From Nicotiana tabacum (lineage: Eukaryota > Streptophyta > Magnoliopsida > Solanales > Solanaceae), in assembly GCF_000715075.1 (NCBI RefSeq), contig NC_134087.1:159265436-159329435 (forward strand): a stretch of 64,000 bases of DNA, written 5' to 3'. Every line of letters starts with the position of its first letter. Positions within the stretch are counted from its first letter, which is position 1. The position numbers and the translations under genes were made by a program. Positions 9,678 through 21,290 of the stretch are shown here, one piece after another. The notes beneath the pieces are model-generated. The model saw nothing but the letters and a program-made list of their open reading frames with translations, searched no databases and was not told the origin of the DNA.

Positions 9678-10006
9678 CTACTTGGTCCCAGAAGGACCTT
9701 CCTCAGGTTGAATGTTCTCGTTGATCAAATCCTCCAGTTCGCGTAGGTTCACCAGTAGAAATGCCTTTGCCATGTGTTCGCCTTCATTTCCTTCAGCGTT
9801 CTGGTAGTCAGTGACTCTCTTCCTCACTTTTCCTTCCAATTCCAGCAGACTGTATTCCAGATATTCAAACTTTTCGCTAGCTTTGGCGGCCCTCTCTTTC
9901 CACTCATTGATTTGGTCATTTGATGGAAGACTCCTCCACCAGTTTAATCAAGAGTGAGGGTATGCTAACCATACCGAAGTTGGGGACCTCGTTCTTCATT
10001 TTCTGC
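9678..10006 (-). pseudogene. Additional 5' ORF of element A, upstream of gag (last exon)
   Basis: On the minus strand a pyrimidine-rich TTTTATTTTGCAG at about 10007-10019 looks like a splice acceptor. It is followed by an open frame with KMKNEVPNFGMVSIPSLLIK. After a frameshift near 9945 a second open run of about 89 codons ends in a TAG at 9678 and contains NDQINEWKERAAKASEKFE and KAFLLVNLRELEDLINEN. The composition is charged, with Leu and Glu heptads, suggesting a coiled coil. Ogre-type elements carry an extra ORF upstream of gag, and this fits that place. Function is unknown. It lacks a good start and is shorter than a typical extra ORF. Confidence 0.6.
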
Positions 10007-10681
10007 AAAATAAAAGGGTTAAGACCTTCCCCCTACCAGACTCGACTATTTAATATCACCAATTGGCATAAAAACATTTAGTTCTCCAAATTAATGCACA
10101 GAACGTGGTAGTGTCCGTTTGGGTTTTGGGGAAACCCAGTGGACTTTGGACAAGGCTATCTTAAAGAGTCATTATGCAGACAACATAATTGACTCGGCTA
10201 GGTTTGACCATGATGCATGCTCAGTTAAACAGAGTAAGGTTTCTATGGGGTTTTAGACTAGTACCCTTGAGCGGACAACTCAAGGGGGAAAGGCACGGAA
10301 CCGTCGACTACACCATTGATCGACTGGTTTTACCGCAAATACGCCTTTTTCGAATTTAGAGGGTGATAATATCGGAAGAGCGCAACCACTCATTATAAGC
10401 GTTGCTATGGTATTTTGTTTGGCACGTGTGGAATATGATGTTGAGCATGATTATGCAACAATTAAAGTAGGTTGTCACGTATTTGCACGTTAAGAAAGCA
10501 ATAAATACAACAGTTCCATAATTTAAAACGGTAATTAAGGAAAGCAGTAAAGGAAAAGAAACAAAAAGACAAGTCAGTTTTGCAATCGAAAAAAATTGAA
10601 TGCTTAAAAGAAATAAACAAATAATTGCGCATAAAGAAGCATAAATCATAATAATAGTCTGAAATGGTAAAAGCCTAAAAA
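10007..10681 (-). other. Leader of element A between primer-binding site and 5' ORF
   Basis: The leader region contains no supported gene. It may hold an intron ending at the acceptor near 10007. A 114-residue hydrophobic ORF at 10356-10700 overlaps the primer-binding site and is judged spurious. Confidence 0.5.
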
Positions 10682-10699
10682 TCCCCAGCGGAGTCGCCA
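10682..10699 (-). promoter_or_regulatory. Primer-binding site of element A
   Basis: On the minus strand TGGCGACTCCGCTGGGGA lies 3 nt after the LTR end GCGCGACA. It complements an 18-nt tRNA 3' end finishing in CCA. This type of site is shared by Tat/Ogre elements, where a tRNA-Arg primer has been proposed. Element G has the same site with one change. Confidence 0.85.
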
Positions 10700-12059
10700 T
10701 GCTGTCGCGCCCCCTTTTTCTAGAGCAAAATGGGGTTTATAACATTTGGAAGGATAACTCGTTCCTTTTGGAAACTGGGTTTGAATTTGAAGAGTCGCCA
10801 CATAATGATTAGGGTGCATTAGGACACCAAAAGAGTTTGATTTTGAACAGCCAGAGATAGGGTAAGGGCTTGAAATTATTCCAAGGGGAAGGTATTAGGC
10901 ACCCCTCAGAATTCACTAGTGTGGTTCCTGGCCAGAAAATTATTGTGAATTTGGGGTGCAATTATCATGTAGACAAATAAGTCTTAAATAAGAGGGGGTT
11001 TCATACAATAGTTTGCAAACAAACAAAACTCGGAAGAGCCAAGGAAGCTGATTTTAAAGAAGGAGTTGAAATGATAAAAGAATAAAGAATAAAGGAAAGG
11101 GGGTCCTAGGTTTATAAAAAATATGGATCACCCCACACAATGTCCGGTAATCATTCCTCAATGAGGGGCTACACGTGACATTATCGTGTGGTCATCATAT
11201 CCATATCTACCCTTCCCAACCCGTTAAGGTATTTAAAGCGCGGGTTGGTCTCGTTTACTTATTGAATGCTATTACCCATACCAATCCTATCAGTCACGGA
11301 GGTATTTAGGACTACTAATCCTAAAAGGGAGGGATATTGGGCTTATTTGTAGTTTCAAAGGTAAAAACTCTAAGGCGACATACAAAACACATATTGCAAG
11401 TTGAGGGGAAAGCACCTAACAAGTAGAGGCTCAGATATACCTCATTGAACAAAGAAGCACGTAATCAGCATGACTTACATATACTGTTTAGGTCTGATTA
11501 TTATAGATGAAGAAGGACGGTTACTGAGGCAGTTTTGGTTTATTACATAACTCAGATAAGAAGTCTGAGTCAGGCCTACCTGCTGGTTGTAATAATTAAC
11601 AGAAACAGATTTAGCTTATAACTTTACTCTAAGTCTTGCTTATGCGTTGGACAAGGATCCTATAAGCATGATATCTACTGGTTTCAGAAAAGCAATGAAA
11701 TAGTAGGGTCTGAAACATACTGATTATACTTGCTAAATAAGGGTAATCAGATTGTTAAAAGAGAGGCAAGTCTTAATGAATTGGTTACAAATTCTGCAAC
11801 TGACAGTTCCCGTTATTACCAATTTTAGCTCTATATGTGAATGAAGCGTCTCAGATTCAATTAATAGTTCCTATAGGCATGCTTTCTATGTGTTATTGAT
11901 TTTGAACCTTGTAGACATGGTGTAAAATGCAGAAAAACCTTATGGGCATAGTATCTAAATGCATAAGACTGGTTTTAATCCTTTAAACATGGTATCTAGT
12001 TTGCACAATTTTTCTTAAGGCCTATGCGCATGGTATCTAGGTGTAATTGAATACGCATA

Positions 12060-12240
12060 ATTGAACAATCCTGTAGGCATGACTTCTATATGTATTTGAA
12101 TATGCAGAATTCAAAATACCTATAGACACGATTTCTATATGAGAATTGGATATGTAGAATTCAGAATGACCTATAGGCATGATTTCTATATGCATTTAAA
12201 TATGCAGAATTCAAAATACCTATAGACATGGTATCTACCC
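12060..12240. repeat. Approximately 50-bp subrepeats in the LTR of element A
   Basis: The motif ggcatgatttctatatg with a following aatatgcagaattcaaaat recurs at about 12076, 12125 and 12176, so periods are 49-51 bp. Weaker relatives extend upstream (11880-12060). Similar gene-free repeats occur in LTR F around 56260-56540. Confidence 0.7.
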
Positions 12241-14149
12241 TTTGCATACATAGTCACCCACCCTTTTTCACTAACCATCCCCAAGAGTGTATTACAAATT
12301 ATTACAGCCCGGAATAAAATAAGAATACATCAGAAAAATATAAATAAAAGTACAACTAGAGGAAGCCTGATTCTAACTTCCTCACTGAGTTATGAGGTAA
12401 ACCAACTCCAAGAGATCATGATCCAAAGCCTTTCTCCCATTTGAGTGTGTCAAAGTTTCCTAAGAGCCTCAATGGGACTCCGGGCAATGCTCACACCCAC
12501 ATGTATTATTAGGGCAAGGATAAGTGTGGTGTGGAAGGGTCATCCCTCAAGTGTCCAAGTTTAGAGGGAGCTCAAAGGGTCCCAAGGCAAGGCTCACAAG
12601 AGGGGGGCAGAACTTAAAGATTAAGAAAGTGTGCAAGTGAAGAACAAAATGCTAAAAGGGGGAAATGAGAGGGAAACAACTACAAATAAGTACCCCTAAG
12701 GGGTCCAGGGGAATAGGGAAATTGTGTAGAGCCTATTGCTTAGGCAGGGGCAAGCTTTAGGCATACCCAGTAATGGAGAATGCTAGCATACCTATAAGCC
12801 TGCTAGAACACACATTATTAGAGGCTAGGATCCCAGGGGATCAAGTTTGATTCATGGACAATAATTTGCAGTATTGTCGTGCCTTAAACCATAGCATGAA
12901 CACATAGGGATAAGGGTTTGGGATTCATTATAGAACAGGCAGAAAGAAATTTCAGCAATGCTAGAGTAAGGGTTGAACTATACAGAAGCAGTAGGCAGAC
13001 ATGCATACAAAGGTAGTAAATAAATACATTGTTGTGGTGCCGAAAACCTTAAATCAGGACATACCAGATTCAAAGAAGCGAATAGAGAAGAGCAGGCAGC
13101 AGGACTTGCAAACAAGCCACAGTACAAGTAACAAGAGAAAATACTTTTGAGTATAGGTATAAGTTCAGAAAGACTATGAGTGTTCGTCTCTTTTGTCAAT
13201 GAAAGAGCATATATTTATAGTGTGAAAACGGGTAGAAAATAAGGTAAGAAAATAATCATGTACCAATTAAGATCAATCAGTAGAAGACTTCCTTTAATTA
13301 AACAGTTCAAACTTAAACGGTAATGAGCAAAAATTATTTAAGGAAAGAGATCAAGTAATCATCTTTGTGTAAAGTAGGCAATTAGGGGTAAATACATAGG
13401 AGTTTAATTAAGGAAAGATATTTTGAAATACACGGTTACACAGATAAGTTAAGAATCAATCAGTAGAAGTAAATCAAGGAGTCAGAGATTTGAAATTACT
13501 GGTCCGTGAATAAACCAAGTCAGAAAGTCTAAGGAAAGTTTTCGACTCAAACCAAGTATCAGGGAAATTAGCAAAATAAGGAAAGAAATCAATCAGACTT
13601 CCACAAAAAGAAGTCTGAAATCAATCAAAAATTGAAAGTCATTTTAAAGGGGAAGTTTATCACATATAAAGAGTACACAAGTATTAGGCATGCGAGGCTG
13701 AATTTAGGATAAAGAAAGGTGTCATGCAATTGCAAAATCAGTGAACTATAGGAGCATGGTAGTCACATAGTAACTCAGCAAGAGAGAGAGTATCAAATAA
13801 CATGCATATGGTCTAGTGGAAAGACCTTAGAAAAGTTTAGCAGGGAACCAGAATCATATAAAGAAACAAAGGTCGAAACAAAGAATTCGAAGCTCAAATG
13901 AGCAGTAGATGAAACAACTTCAGAAACTCAACTAGGTCCAAAGAAGTTTATGGTTTTGAAATCGAACAAGTTCAGAGATGAAGAACAAGCAAATCACACA
14001 GACAATGGTCTCAAAACTCGAATGAATCCCTAAATTTTAGGGTTTTACCATCAGTCGAGCGTAGAGATGAAAGGACGAGTAAATCAGGCAGCAATTCTAA
14101 TGAAATAAGTTCAGAAATCCCAAAAGGGAACTAAGACTCTTAGTATGCG

Positions 14150-14310
14150 TATTCCAGTAGAAGAACATAAGAAACACAGTAGAGAAGCAATATAAGAAGC
14201 ATGGTAGAAGAATCAACATAAGAAATACAGTATAAGAAACATAGAATAACATAAGAAACATGGTAGAAAAACCAACATAAGAAACACAGTAGAACATGCT
14301 AAAGATCATA
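14150..14310. repeat. Short subrepeats of the aacataagaaacac type
   Basis: Units like aacataagaaacacagtaga recur four or five times with 25-40 bp spacing. The hydrophobic 70-residue ORF read on the minus strand is a by-product. Confidence 0.6.
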
Positions 14311-15522
14311 GAAACTTCTAACTAACTCAACAAAACCCTAGATCGGAAAAGATAAAAGTTTTGAAAGCAGAGTTTTGAAAGAATCTTTGAGAAAACATTT
14401 GAAAGCTTAGGGTAAGCACAGATCTACAACGGATCTAGAAGAATCAGAAAAACCTCAAAGGTTAGGGTTTCAGAGAAACCCAGAGGGTGAGAAAGGCTTG
14501 GAAATCATCGATCTAAGCAGAAGAGGCTGAGATCAGGCTCGAATAACCATAGCTGGCCGGAACAAGGCCGAAAATGGCCGAAGATAGCCATAGCGCAGAA
14601 AACATCCGAGGTCTGGACCAATGGCCTTGGAAGCCATGGATTCCGGTGGTTTTAGGGTGGAAGTGGAGGGAGGTGGCTAGGTTTTGAGAGGGGAGTTGAG
14701 AGAGAACTGAGAGAGGAGGGAGTTTGAAGGCGGCTATAGGTGCAAATGACTAGGGTTTGGGGGGTAGGTCGGGATTAATTTAGGAAAGGTTAAATGGTGG
14801 CGGTTGATCATTTTGATCAACGGCCTGGATTAAATGGGGATCCGGGCGGGTTATTCAAACGGGTTGTGGGTCGGGTAGATTTAATTGGGTTTGAGATTGG
14901 GTTTAATTAGGGGTTCAAATCTAGCCAAAATTGAAATACAAATGGGCTATCATTTAAATAGTCATTTTTCCTTTATTTATTTTATAAAAAATAGTAAAAT
15001 GATTTTCAGAAATAAATTAAAAGCACTAAAATGATTAATAATACATAATTATCAAATTAAAAATACTGAAATTAATTTCATAAATATAAATACAATTAAA
15101 TTAAAAGAGGCCAATATTGCAATTATATGCAATTTAGCTTTAAAAATACCAAAATAAATTTGTGAAAATATGTAAAATTTATGTTAGCTATATTTTAATG
15201 TAAATATGAGAATCCAATAAATGAATCACCAAAATGATAATTTTGGGAATAATTATTGGTTTTTCTTGCTAAAGTAGGGTAATAAATTGATCTAACAATC
15301 CTTAAAGAATTAAGAAAAAAATATTAAAACCTTGGGACATACTTACATATGCATATACATGCTATTTGTAAAGTATTTTGCATATAAAAAATATACAGGG
15401 AAAAATTGGGTATCAACACCCCTAGAGGCTATAGAGTTTGGAAAAAACTTCACATCTATTCTTTCCTTTCGTACGACTTGATTTCTCAATTCTAATTGAA
15501 CTTTCACTCTGTTCTTTTGCAG

Positions 15523-16785
15523 ATGGTGAGAACACGTACCGCTTCATCAGTTGACTAGCATCTCGAGCCCCCAGTAGCAGCTCCTGCGAGGGGTAGAGGT
15601 CGGGTCGTGCTAGGGCCCGAGGCAGAGGCAGGGCTCAGCCCAGAGCTCGAGCAGCAGCACCAGCGGTGGAGCCTCAGGTTGAGTTTGACGATGAGGTTCC
15701 AGCCTAGACAGTTCCAGCAGAACCAGCTCAGATCCCAGAGGGGTTCATCGCTACTGCGGTACTTCAGGATGCTTTAGTCCGCCTAGTGGGCCTTATGGAG
15801 AGTGTCGCCCAGGCAGGCTTGCTTCCTGTAGCACCAGCCACCTCTCAGGCTGGAGGAGGAGCCCAGATTCCTACTACTTGCACTCTGGAGCAGATGAATC
15901 CCCAATTTTAGACTCCAGTAGCTCAGCCAGTTGGAGCAGTTTAGCTTGGTGTTGTGGCACAAATCGGAGAGGGGCCAGCTATGTTTGCTGATGCCTTGTG
16001 GAGATTAGACAGGTTCACCAAGCTCTTCACTACTACTTTTGGTGGTACATCTTCTGAGGATCCCCAGGATTATTTGGACAACTATCATGAGATTTTTCGG
16101 AACATGGGGATAGTGGAGACCAATGGGGTCGACTTTGCTGCTTTTTGTTTGTCTGGATCCGCCAAGACTTGGTGGAGAGATTATTGTTTGGCTAGACCAG
16201 CTGGGTCACCAGTGTGTCCAGGAGAGTTGAGATGGTTCTATCACAAAGGAGTGGTCAGGAGTCTGACAAGAGACCTCGTCATTCGGGCAGGTTCAGTGAT
16301 GCCTCATCTAGAGGTAGGGATTCTTTTGGTAGGGGTCATCCTTCCAGGCCGTTTCAGTCAGCACTTCAGGCTTCTCACGGTGCTCCAAGTGGTCGTGGTT
16401 CTCATATGCAGTATTCTGATCAGCCGCCCTACAATGCACCACCAACTCCAATCAGTGTACCTCCGCTCCAAAGTTTTCAGAGTGGTTATTCAGGCCATCA
16501 GGGTCAGCAGTCTCAACAACCGAGGGCTTGTTATACTTGTGGTGATATGAGGCATATTGCTAAGTTTTGCCCTCGAGCAACGAATAGCTCTCAGCATCAG
16601 GGTTCCCGTGCCATGGTTCAGGCACCGAGTGTTTCATTGCCCGCTCAGCCAACTAGAGGTGGAAGTAGAGGTGCTAGAGGTGGAGGTAGAGGTATTATAG
16701 GTGGAGGCCAGGCCGCTAGAGGTGGAGGCCAGCCAGCAGGAGGTCGTCCTAGAGATGTAGTTCAGAGTGATGGGGCCCAACCCCA
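15523..16785 (+). pseudogene. Gag of element B (stops, internal deletion)
   Basis: The start is the Met at 15523 (MVRTRTAS), preceded by a pyrimidine-rich TTTTGCAG. Several TAG stops follow within the first 430 bp. The gag core is in frame from 15954 (FTKLFTTTFGGTSSEDPQDY, then SGSAKTWWRDY). At about 16210 the frame jumps straight to the motif SRRVEMVLSQRSG, which in this family lies more than 100 residues further on, so an internal deletion is inferred. A zinc knuckle CYTCGDMRHIAKFCP (CX2CX4HX4C) is at about 16527-16571. A Gly-Arg-rich tail (GGSRGARGGGRG) leads into the protease. Confidence 0.85.
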
Positions 16786-17125
16786 ATGTTATGCTCTTCC
16801 AGCCAGGCCTGAGGCTTCCAATGTAGTTATCACAGGTACTGTTCTAGTTTGTAGTAGAGATTCTTCAATTCTATTTGATCCAGGATCTACATACTCCTAT
16901 GTGTCATCTTATTTTACACCGTATCTGGTCATGCTTGGTGATTCTTTGAGTGCTTCTATATATGTGTCTACACCGGTGGGTGATTCTATTGTGGTAGATC
17001 GTGTCCATCATTCATGTATAGTTGTAATTGGGGGTCTTGAGACTCGAGTAAATTTGTTACTTCTGGATATAGTTGATTTTTATGTCATATTGAGGATGGA
17101 CTAGTTATCACCTTACCACGCTATC
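16786..17125 (+). pseudogene. Aspartic protease of element B
   Basis: The active site is in SILFDPGSTYSYVSS at about 16865-16910, the D-P-G-S form normal for this lineage, so the catalytic Asp is intact. STPVGDSIVVDRVH follows as in relatives. The frame ends at a TAG (17102-17104) that replaces the Trp codon of the M-D-W-L motif (TGG to TAG). The frame continues after it. Confidence 0.85.
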
Positions 17126-18801
17126 TTGGACTGTCATGCCAAGAATATGACCTTAGCCATGCCGGGTTTACCTCATTTAGAGTGGAGAGAGACTCTTGGT
17201 CACTATACTCATAGTGTTATCGCATATGTGAAGGCTCGGAGTATGGTCGAGAAGGGGTATTTGACCTATTTGGCATATGTTCGTGATTCTAGTGCTGCGG
17301 TTCCTTCTATGGATTTTGTGCCTATTGTTCGTGAGTTTCCTGAGATATTTCCTTCAGACCTGTCGGGTATGCCACCTGACAGGGATATTGACTTCTGCAT
17401 TGATTTGGCTCCGGGCACTCAGCCCATTTCTATTCTGTCGTATCGTATGGCCCCGCCCGAGTTGAAAGAATTGAAGGAGCAGTTGCAAGACTTGATTGAT
17501 AAGGGCTTTATTAGACCTAGTGTCTCGCCTTGGGGTGCGCCAGTGTTGTTTGTTAAGAATAAAGACGGATCGATGAGGATGTGTATGGATTACCGGCAGT
17601 TGAACAAGGTTACAATCAAGAATAAGTATCAATTGTCGAGGATTGATGATTTGTTTGATCAGCTTCAGGGTGCCAAGGTATTTACGAAGATTGACTTGAG
17701 ATCTGGCTACCATCAGTTGAGGATTAGGGCATCTAATGTCCCTAAGATAGCTTTCCGCACTCGGTACGAGCATTATGAGTTCTTGGTGATGTCATTTGGG
17801 TTGACAAATCCCCCAGCAGCTTTTATGGATTTGATGAACCGAGTGTTCAAGACTTATTTGTATTCATTTGTGATAGTCTTCATTGATGATATTTTGATCT
17901 ATTCCCGCAGCCGGGAGGAGCACGAGCAGCATCTGAGAGTGGTTATTCAGACTTTGAGAGATACTCAGTTATATGCTAAATTTTCGAAATATGAGTTCTG
18001 GTTGAGTTCAGTTGCATTCTTGGGTCACGTTGTATCAATAGAGGGTATTCAGGTGGATCCGAAAAAAGATAGAGGTAGTCAAGAACTAACCTAGACCCGC
18101 ATCAGCTACAGAAATATGGTGTTTCTTGGGTTTGGCATTATTACCGTCGATTTGTGGAGGGGTTTTCATCTATTGCAGCCCTGATGACTAGGTTGACCGA
18201 GAAGGGTGCTCAGTTCAGGTGGTCGGACGAGTGTGAGACGAGCTTTCATAAGCTCAAGACAGCTTTGACTATGGCACCGATATTGGTTTTGCCTACAGGT
18301 TCAGGGCCATATACAGTTTATTGTGACGCATCTCATATTGGACTTGGTGCAGTATTGATGTAGGATGACAAGGTCATTGCTTATGCTTTGTGACAGTTGA
18401 AGATTCATGAGAAGAATTATCCAGTTCATGATTTGGAGTTAGCATCCATTGTTCACCCGTTGAAGATTTGTAGGCATTATCTGTATGGCGTGTCATGTGA
18501 GGTGTTCACGGATCACAAGAGTCTTCAGTATTTGTTCAAGCAAAAGGAGCTAAATTTGAGGCAGAGAAGGTGGTTGGAGCTATTGAAAGACTATGTTATC
18601 ATCATCTTATATCATCCGGGAAAGGCCAATATGGTGGCCGATGCCTTGACTAGAAAGTCAGCCAGTATGGGCAGTCTTATGTATATTCCAGTCGGTGAGA
18701 GACCGCTTGCTTTGGATGTTCAGGCTTTGGCCAATCAATTCGTGAGGTTGGATGTTTCTGAGCCCAGCTATGTGTTAGCTTTCACAGTCGCCCATTCTTA
18801 A
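17126..18801 (+). pseudogene. Reverse transcriptase and RNase H of element B
   Basis: The first run (17126-18094) holds the [42 protein letters not shown] and the catalytic [11 protein letters not shown]. All metal-binding Asp are present. A 1-nt indel near 18065 shifts the frame. The RNase H follows at 18154-18363 (VYCDASHIGLGAVLM) and at 18397-18801 ([33 protein letters not shown]). Two stops between them sit where relatives have Gln and Arg codons: TAG for CAG and TGA for CGA. The gene is dead but its order is complete. Confidence 0.9.
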
Positions 18802-18819
18802 TTATTTGAGCGTATCAGA

Positions 18820-19700
18820 GATCGGCAGTATGATGATCCTCATTTGTGTGTCCTTAGGGACACAGTGTGGCACGGTGGTGCCAAGCAGGTTACATTGGGA
18901 GATGATGGAGTTTTGAGGATGCAGGGTCGTGTTTGTGTGGCTAGTGTGGATGGACTTCGAGAGTTACTTTTAGAGGAGGCCCATAGTTCCCGGTACTCTA
19001 TTCATCCAGACGCTGCTAAGATGTATCAGGATTTGCGGCAACATTATTGGTGGAGGAGGATGAAAAAGGATATTGTTGCATATGTTTTTTGATGTTTGAA
19101 TTGTCAGCAGGTAAAGTACGAGCATCAGAGACTTGGTGGTTTGTTTCAGGAGATTGAGATTCCTAAGTGGAAGTGGGAGCGGATCATTATGGATTTCGTT
19201 GTTGGACTCCCACAGACTCGGAGAAAGTTCGATGCAGTGTGGGTTATTGTTGATAGGCTGACCAAGTCAGCGCATTTCATTCTAGTGGCAGTCTCATATT
19301 CATCTGAGCGGTTGGCAGAGATCTATATCCGGGAGATTGCTCGTCTTCATGGTGTGCCCGTGCCTATCATTTCGGACTAAGGCACGTAGTTTACCTCATA
19401 TTTCTGGAGGGCAGTTCAGCGTGAGTTAGGCACAGGGGTCAAGTTGAGCACAACATTTCATCCTCAGACGGACGAGCAGTCCGAGCGTACTATTCAGATC
19501 TTGGAGGATATGCTCTGAGCTTGTGTCATTGACTTTGGAGGCTCGTGGGATCAGTTCTTGCCTTTAGCGGAGTTTGCCTATAACAATAGCTACTAGTTGA
19601 GCATCTAGATGGCTCCTTATGAGGCTTTATATGGTAGGCAGTGTCGGTCGCCGGTTGGATGACTTGACCGGGGGGAGGCTCGGTTGTTGGGTACAGATCT
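18820..19700 (+). pseudogene. Integrase core of element B
   Basis: The zinc-binding region is visible as HSSRYSIHPDAAKMY, then after a TGA the Cys pair CLNCQQVK. The catalytic core shows Asp in VIVDRLTKSAHF, Asp in PIISD and Glu in EQSERTIQ. Stops interrupt it at about 19090, 19378, 19393, 19517, 19594, 19606, 19662 and 19705. Nearly all are explained by a single transition from CGA, CAG, CAA or TGG. The later part contains APYEALYGRQCRSPVG, a typical Gypsy integrase motif. Confidence 0.88.
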
Positions 19701-19713
19701 AGTATAGGATGCC

Positions 19714-20228
19714 TTGGACAAGGTCAGGATCATTCAGGATAGGCTTCGTACAGCTCAGTCAAGGCAAAAGAGTTATGCCGGCCGTCAGGTTCGTGATGTG
19801 GCATTCATGGTTGGCGAGCGGGGGTTGCTTTGGGTATCGCCTATGAAAGGCGTGATGAGATTTGGAAAGAAGGTAAAGCTAAGCCCCAGATTCATTGGTC
19901 CTTTTGAGATTCATGATCGAGTGGGAGAGGTGGCTTACAAACTTGCATTGCCGCAGAGTTTATCAGTTGTGCATCTAGTGTTACATGTCTCCATGCTTCG
20001 GAAGTATCACGGTGATCCATCCCCGTGTTAGATTTCAGCACTGTCCGGTTGGACAAGGACTTGTCCTATGAGGAGGAGCCAGTAGCTATCCTAGACCGGC
20101 AGGTTCGTCAGTTGAGATTGAAGAGATTTCCTTCTGTTCGTGTTTAGTGGAGAGGTCAGCCTGTTGAGGCAGCGACTTGGGAGTCCGAGTCCAATATACA
20201 GAGCCGATATCCCCATCTTTTCTCTGAC
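19714..20228 (+). pseudogene. Integrase C-terminus and chromodomain of element B
   Basis: The first part (19714-20031) carries the GPY/F-like region (KLSPRFIGPFEIHDRVG, then LPQSLSVVHLVLHVSMLRKY). A frameshift near 20030 follows. The other frame then shows EEEPVAILDRQVRQLRLK, a TAG for Gln, then WRGQPVEAATWESES and RYPHLF. This is the divergent (group II) chromodomain of Tekay/Del chromoviruses, which directs insertion to particular chromatin. The aromatic Trp residues of the fold are kept. Assignment is from family knowledge. Confidence 0.8.
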
Positions 20229-20272
20229 TCAGGTACTTTTCTTATATCCGTTCGAGGACGAACGATTGTTTT

Positions 20273-20284
20273 AGAGGTGGAGAA
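20273..20284 (+). promoter_or_regulatory. Polypurine tract of element B
   Basis: AGAGGTGGAGAA directly precedes the LTR start TGTGATGACC. Confidence 0.75.
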
Positions 20285-20999
20285 TGTGATGACCAAAAAG
20301 GTCATCACTCGTTTTAAAAGTAAATTCTGTGTTTCGAGGCCTTAAAACCCTCTTTTTGTCTCACCTCGATTTGCGTGCACAGTCCGAACGCGTTTCCGGA
20401 AAGCTTTTATGTGAAAACTAAGTGAACTAAGGAAATTAACTTTTACAATTGAATAAAGTTGACTTTGGCCAACATTCTCGGTAAACGGACCCGGACCCAT
20501 GATCCGACGGTCTCGTAGGGTCCGTATTAAAATTTGGTACTTGGGCATATGCCCGGAATCGAATTCCTAGGTCCCAAGCCCGAGAAATGAATTTTTAAAG
20601 AAAATTATTTTCTGGAAAATATAAGAGTTTTTGGAAGTGAAAAGATGTTTGAAATTGATGGTATCAGGCCCGTATTTTGGTTCCGGTGCCCGATATAAGT
20701 TTGAATAATTATTAAGATGAATTTGTGAAGTTTGGTAAGAATCGGAGTCTGTTTAGTATAAATCGGACCTTTATTTGAGAAAATTGGAAATTTTGATGTT
20801 CTTGAGTGATTTCATGAATTTGAGGCTTAATTCATAGTTGTTGATGTTATTGTGATGATTTGATCGTATGAGCAAGTCCGTATAATGTTTTTAGGTTAGG
20901 GTGCATATTTAGTTTGGAGCCCCGAGGGCTCGGGTGAGTTTTGGATAGGCCGCAAAGTGAATTTGGACTTAGGAAAAAGTTGTTGGTATCTGATATTTT

Positions 21000-21290
21000 G
21001 CCCAGGCCTCTAATCTCGCAATTGCGAGATCAAGCTTCGCAATTGCGAAATTCTCAGGCTTGGTAAATGAGACACCAGGGTCACAAATGTGAACCAAGCC
21101 TGGGCCGACCCTTTTCGCAAATGTGAACTCAGGGTGGGAATTGTGAAGCGCTCCTTTTCGCAAATGCGATGTTACTTTCGCAAATGCGAAGGTGACCGGA
21201 TTTTTCCTTGGCCGCAAATGCGATAGATTCTTCGCAACTGCAAAGATAGCAGGTTCCAAAGGGGTTCGCAATTGCGACATCTGCGACCTG
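21000..21290. repeat. Cluster of palindromic TCGCAAWTGCGA units
   Basis: About nine units of the form tcgcaattgcga or tcgcaaatgcga lie in 290 bp of LTR B, some decayed to tcacaaatgtga. Spacing is irregular (17-50 bp). Reading frames through them are spurious. Confidence 0.8.

Larger units (their letters stand above)
1..15418 (-). mobile_element. Element A: Tat/Ogre-type Ty3/Gypsy retrotransposon, 3' LTR cut by window edge
   Basis: Read on the minus strand the order is LTR (10703-15418), primer-binding site, 5' ORF, gag, protease, G-patch-like segment, RT, RNase H, a second RNase H, integrase, a long 3' UTR, polypurine tract and a second LTR of which only 177 bp are in view. The two LTR ends match closely (nine mismatches and one 1-nt indel in about 177 bp, counted by eye), which proves they are a pair. 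The dual RNase H, the very long LTR, the primer-binding site of the TGGCGACT type and the repeat-filled 3' UTR are typical of the Tat/Ogre clade. All coding parts are broken by stops or frameshifts, so the copy is not autonomous. It lies within the leader of element B. Confidence 0.9.
10703..15418 (-). repeat. 5' LTR of element A, 4.7 kb
   Basis: On the element strand it starts TGTTGATACCC (15418) and ends GGGGGCGCGACA (10703). The outer end repeats the start of the 3' LTR at 1-177. Stretches such as 11165-11225 are reverse-complement homologous to 57170-57260 in solo LTR F, so A and F belong to one family. ORFs inside are short and unconvincing. The adjacent flank begins cccct, the expected target duplication, but its partner is outside the window. 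Confidence 0.9.

Noticed and set aside
10356..10700. 114-codon hydrophobic ORF on the minus strand of element A
   Set aside because: It starts at the primer-binding site and has no counterpart I know in the clade; composition follows AT-rich leader sequence.
14097..14309. Hydrophobic 70-codon ORF on the minus strand, looking like membrane segments
   Set aside because: It is produced by aacataagaaacac repeats in the LTR of element A.
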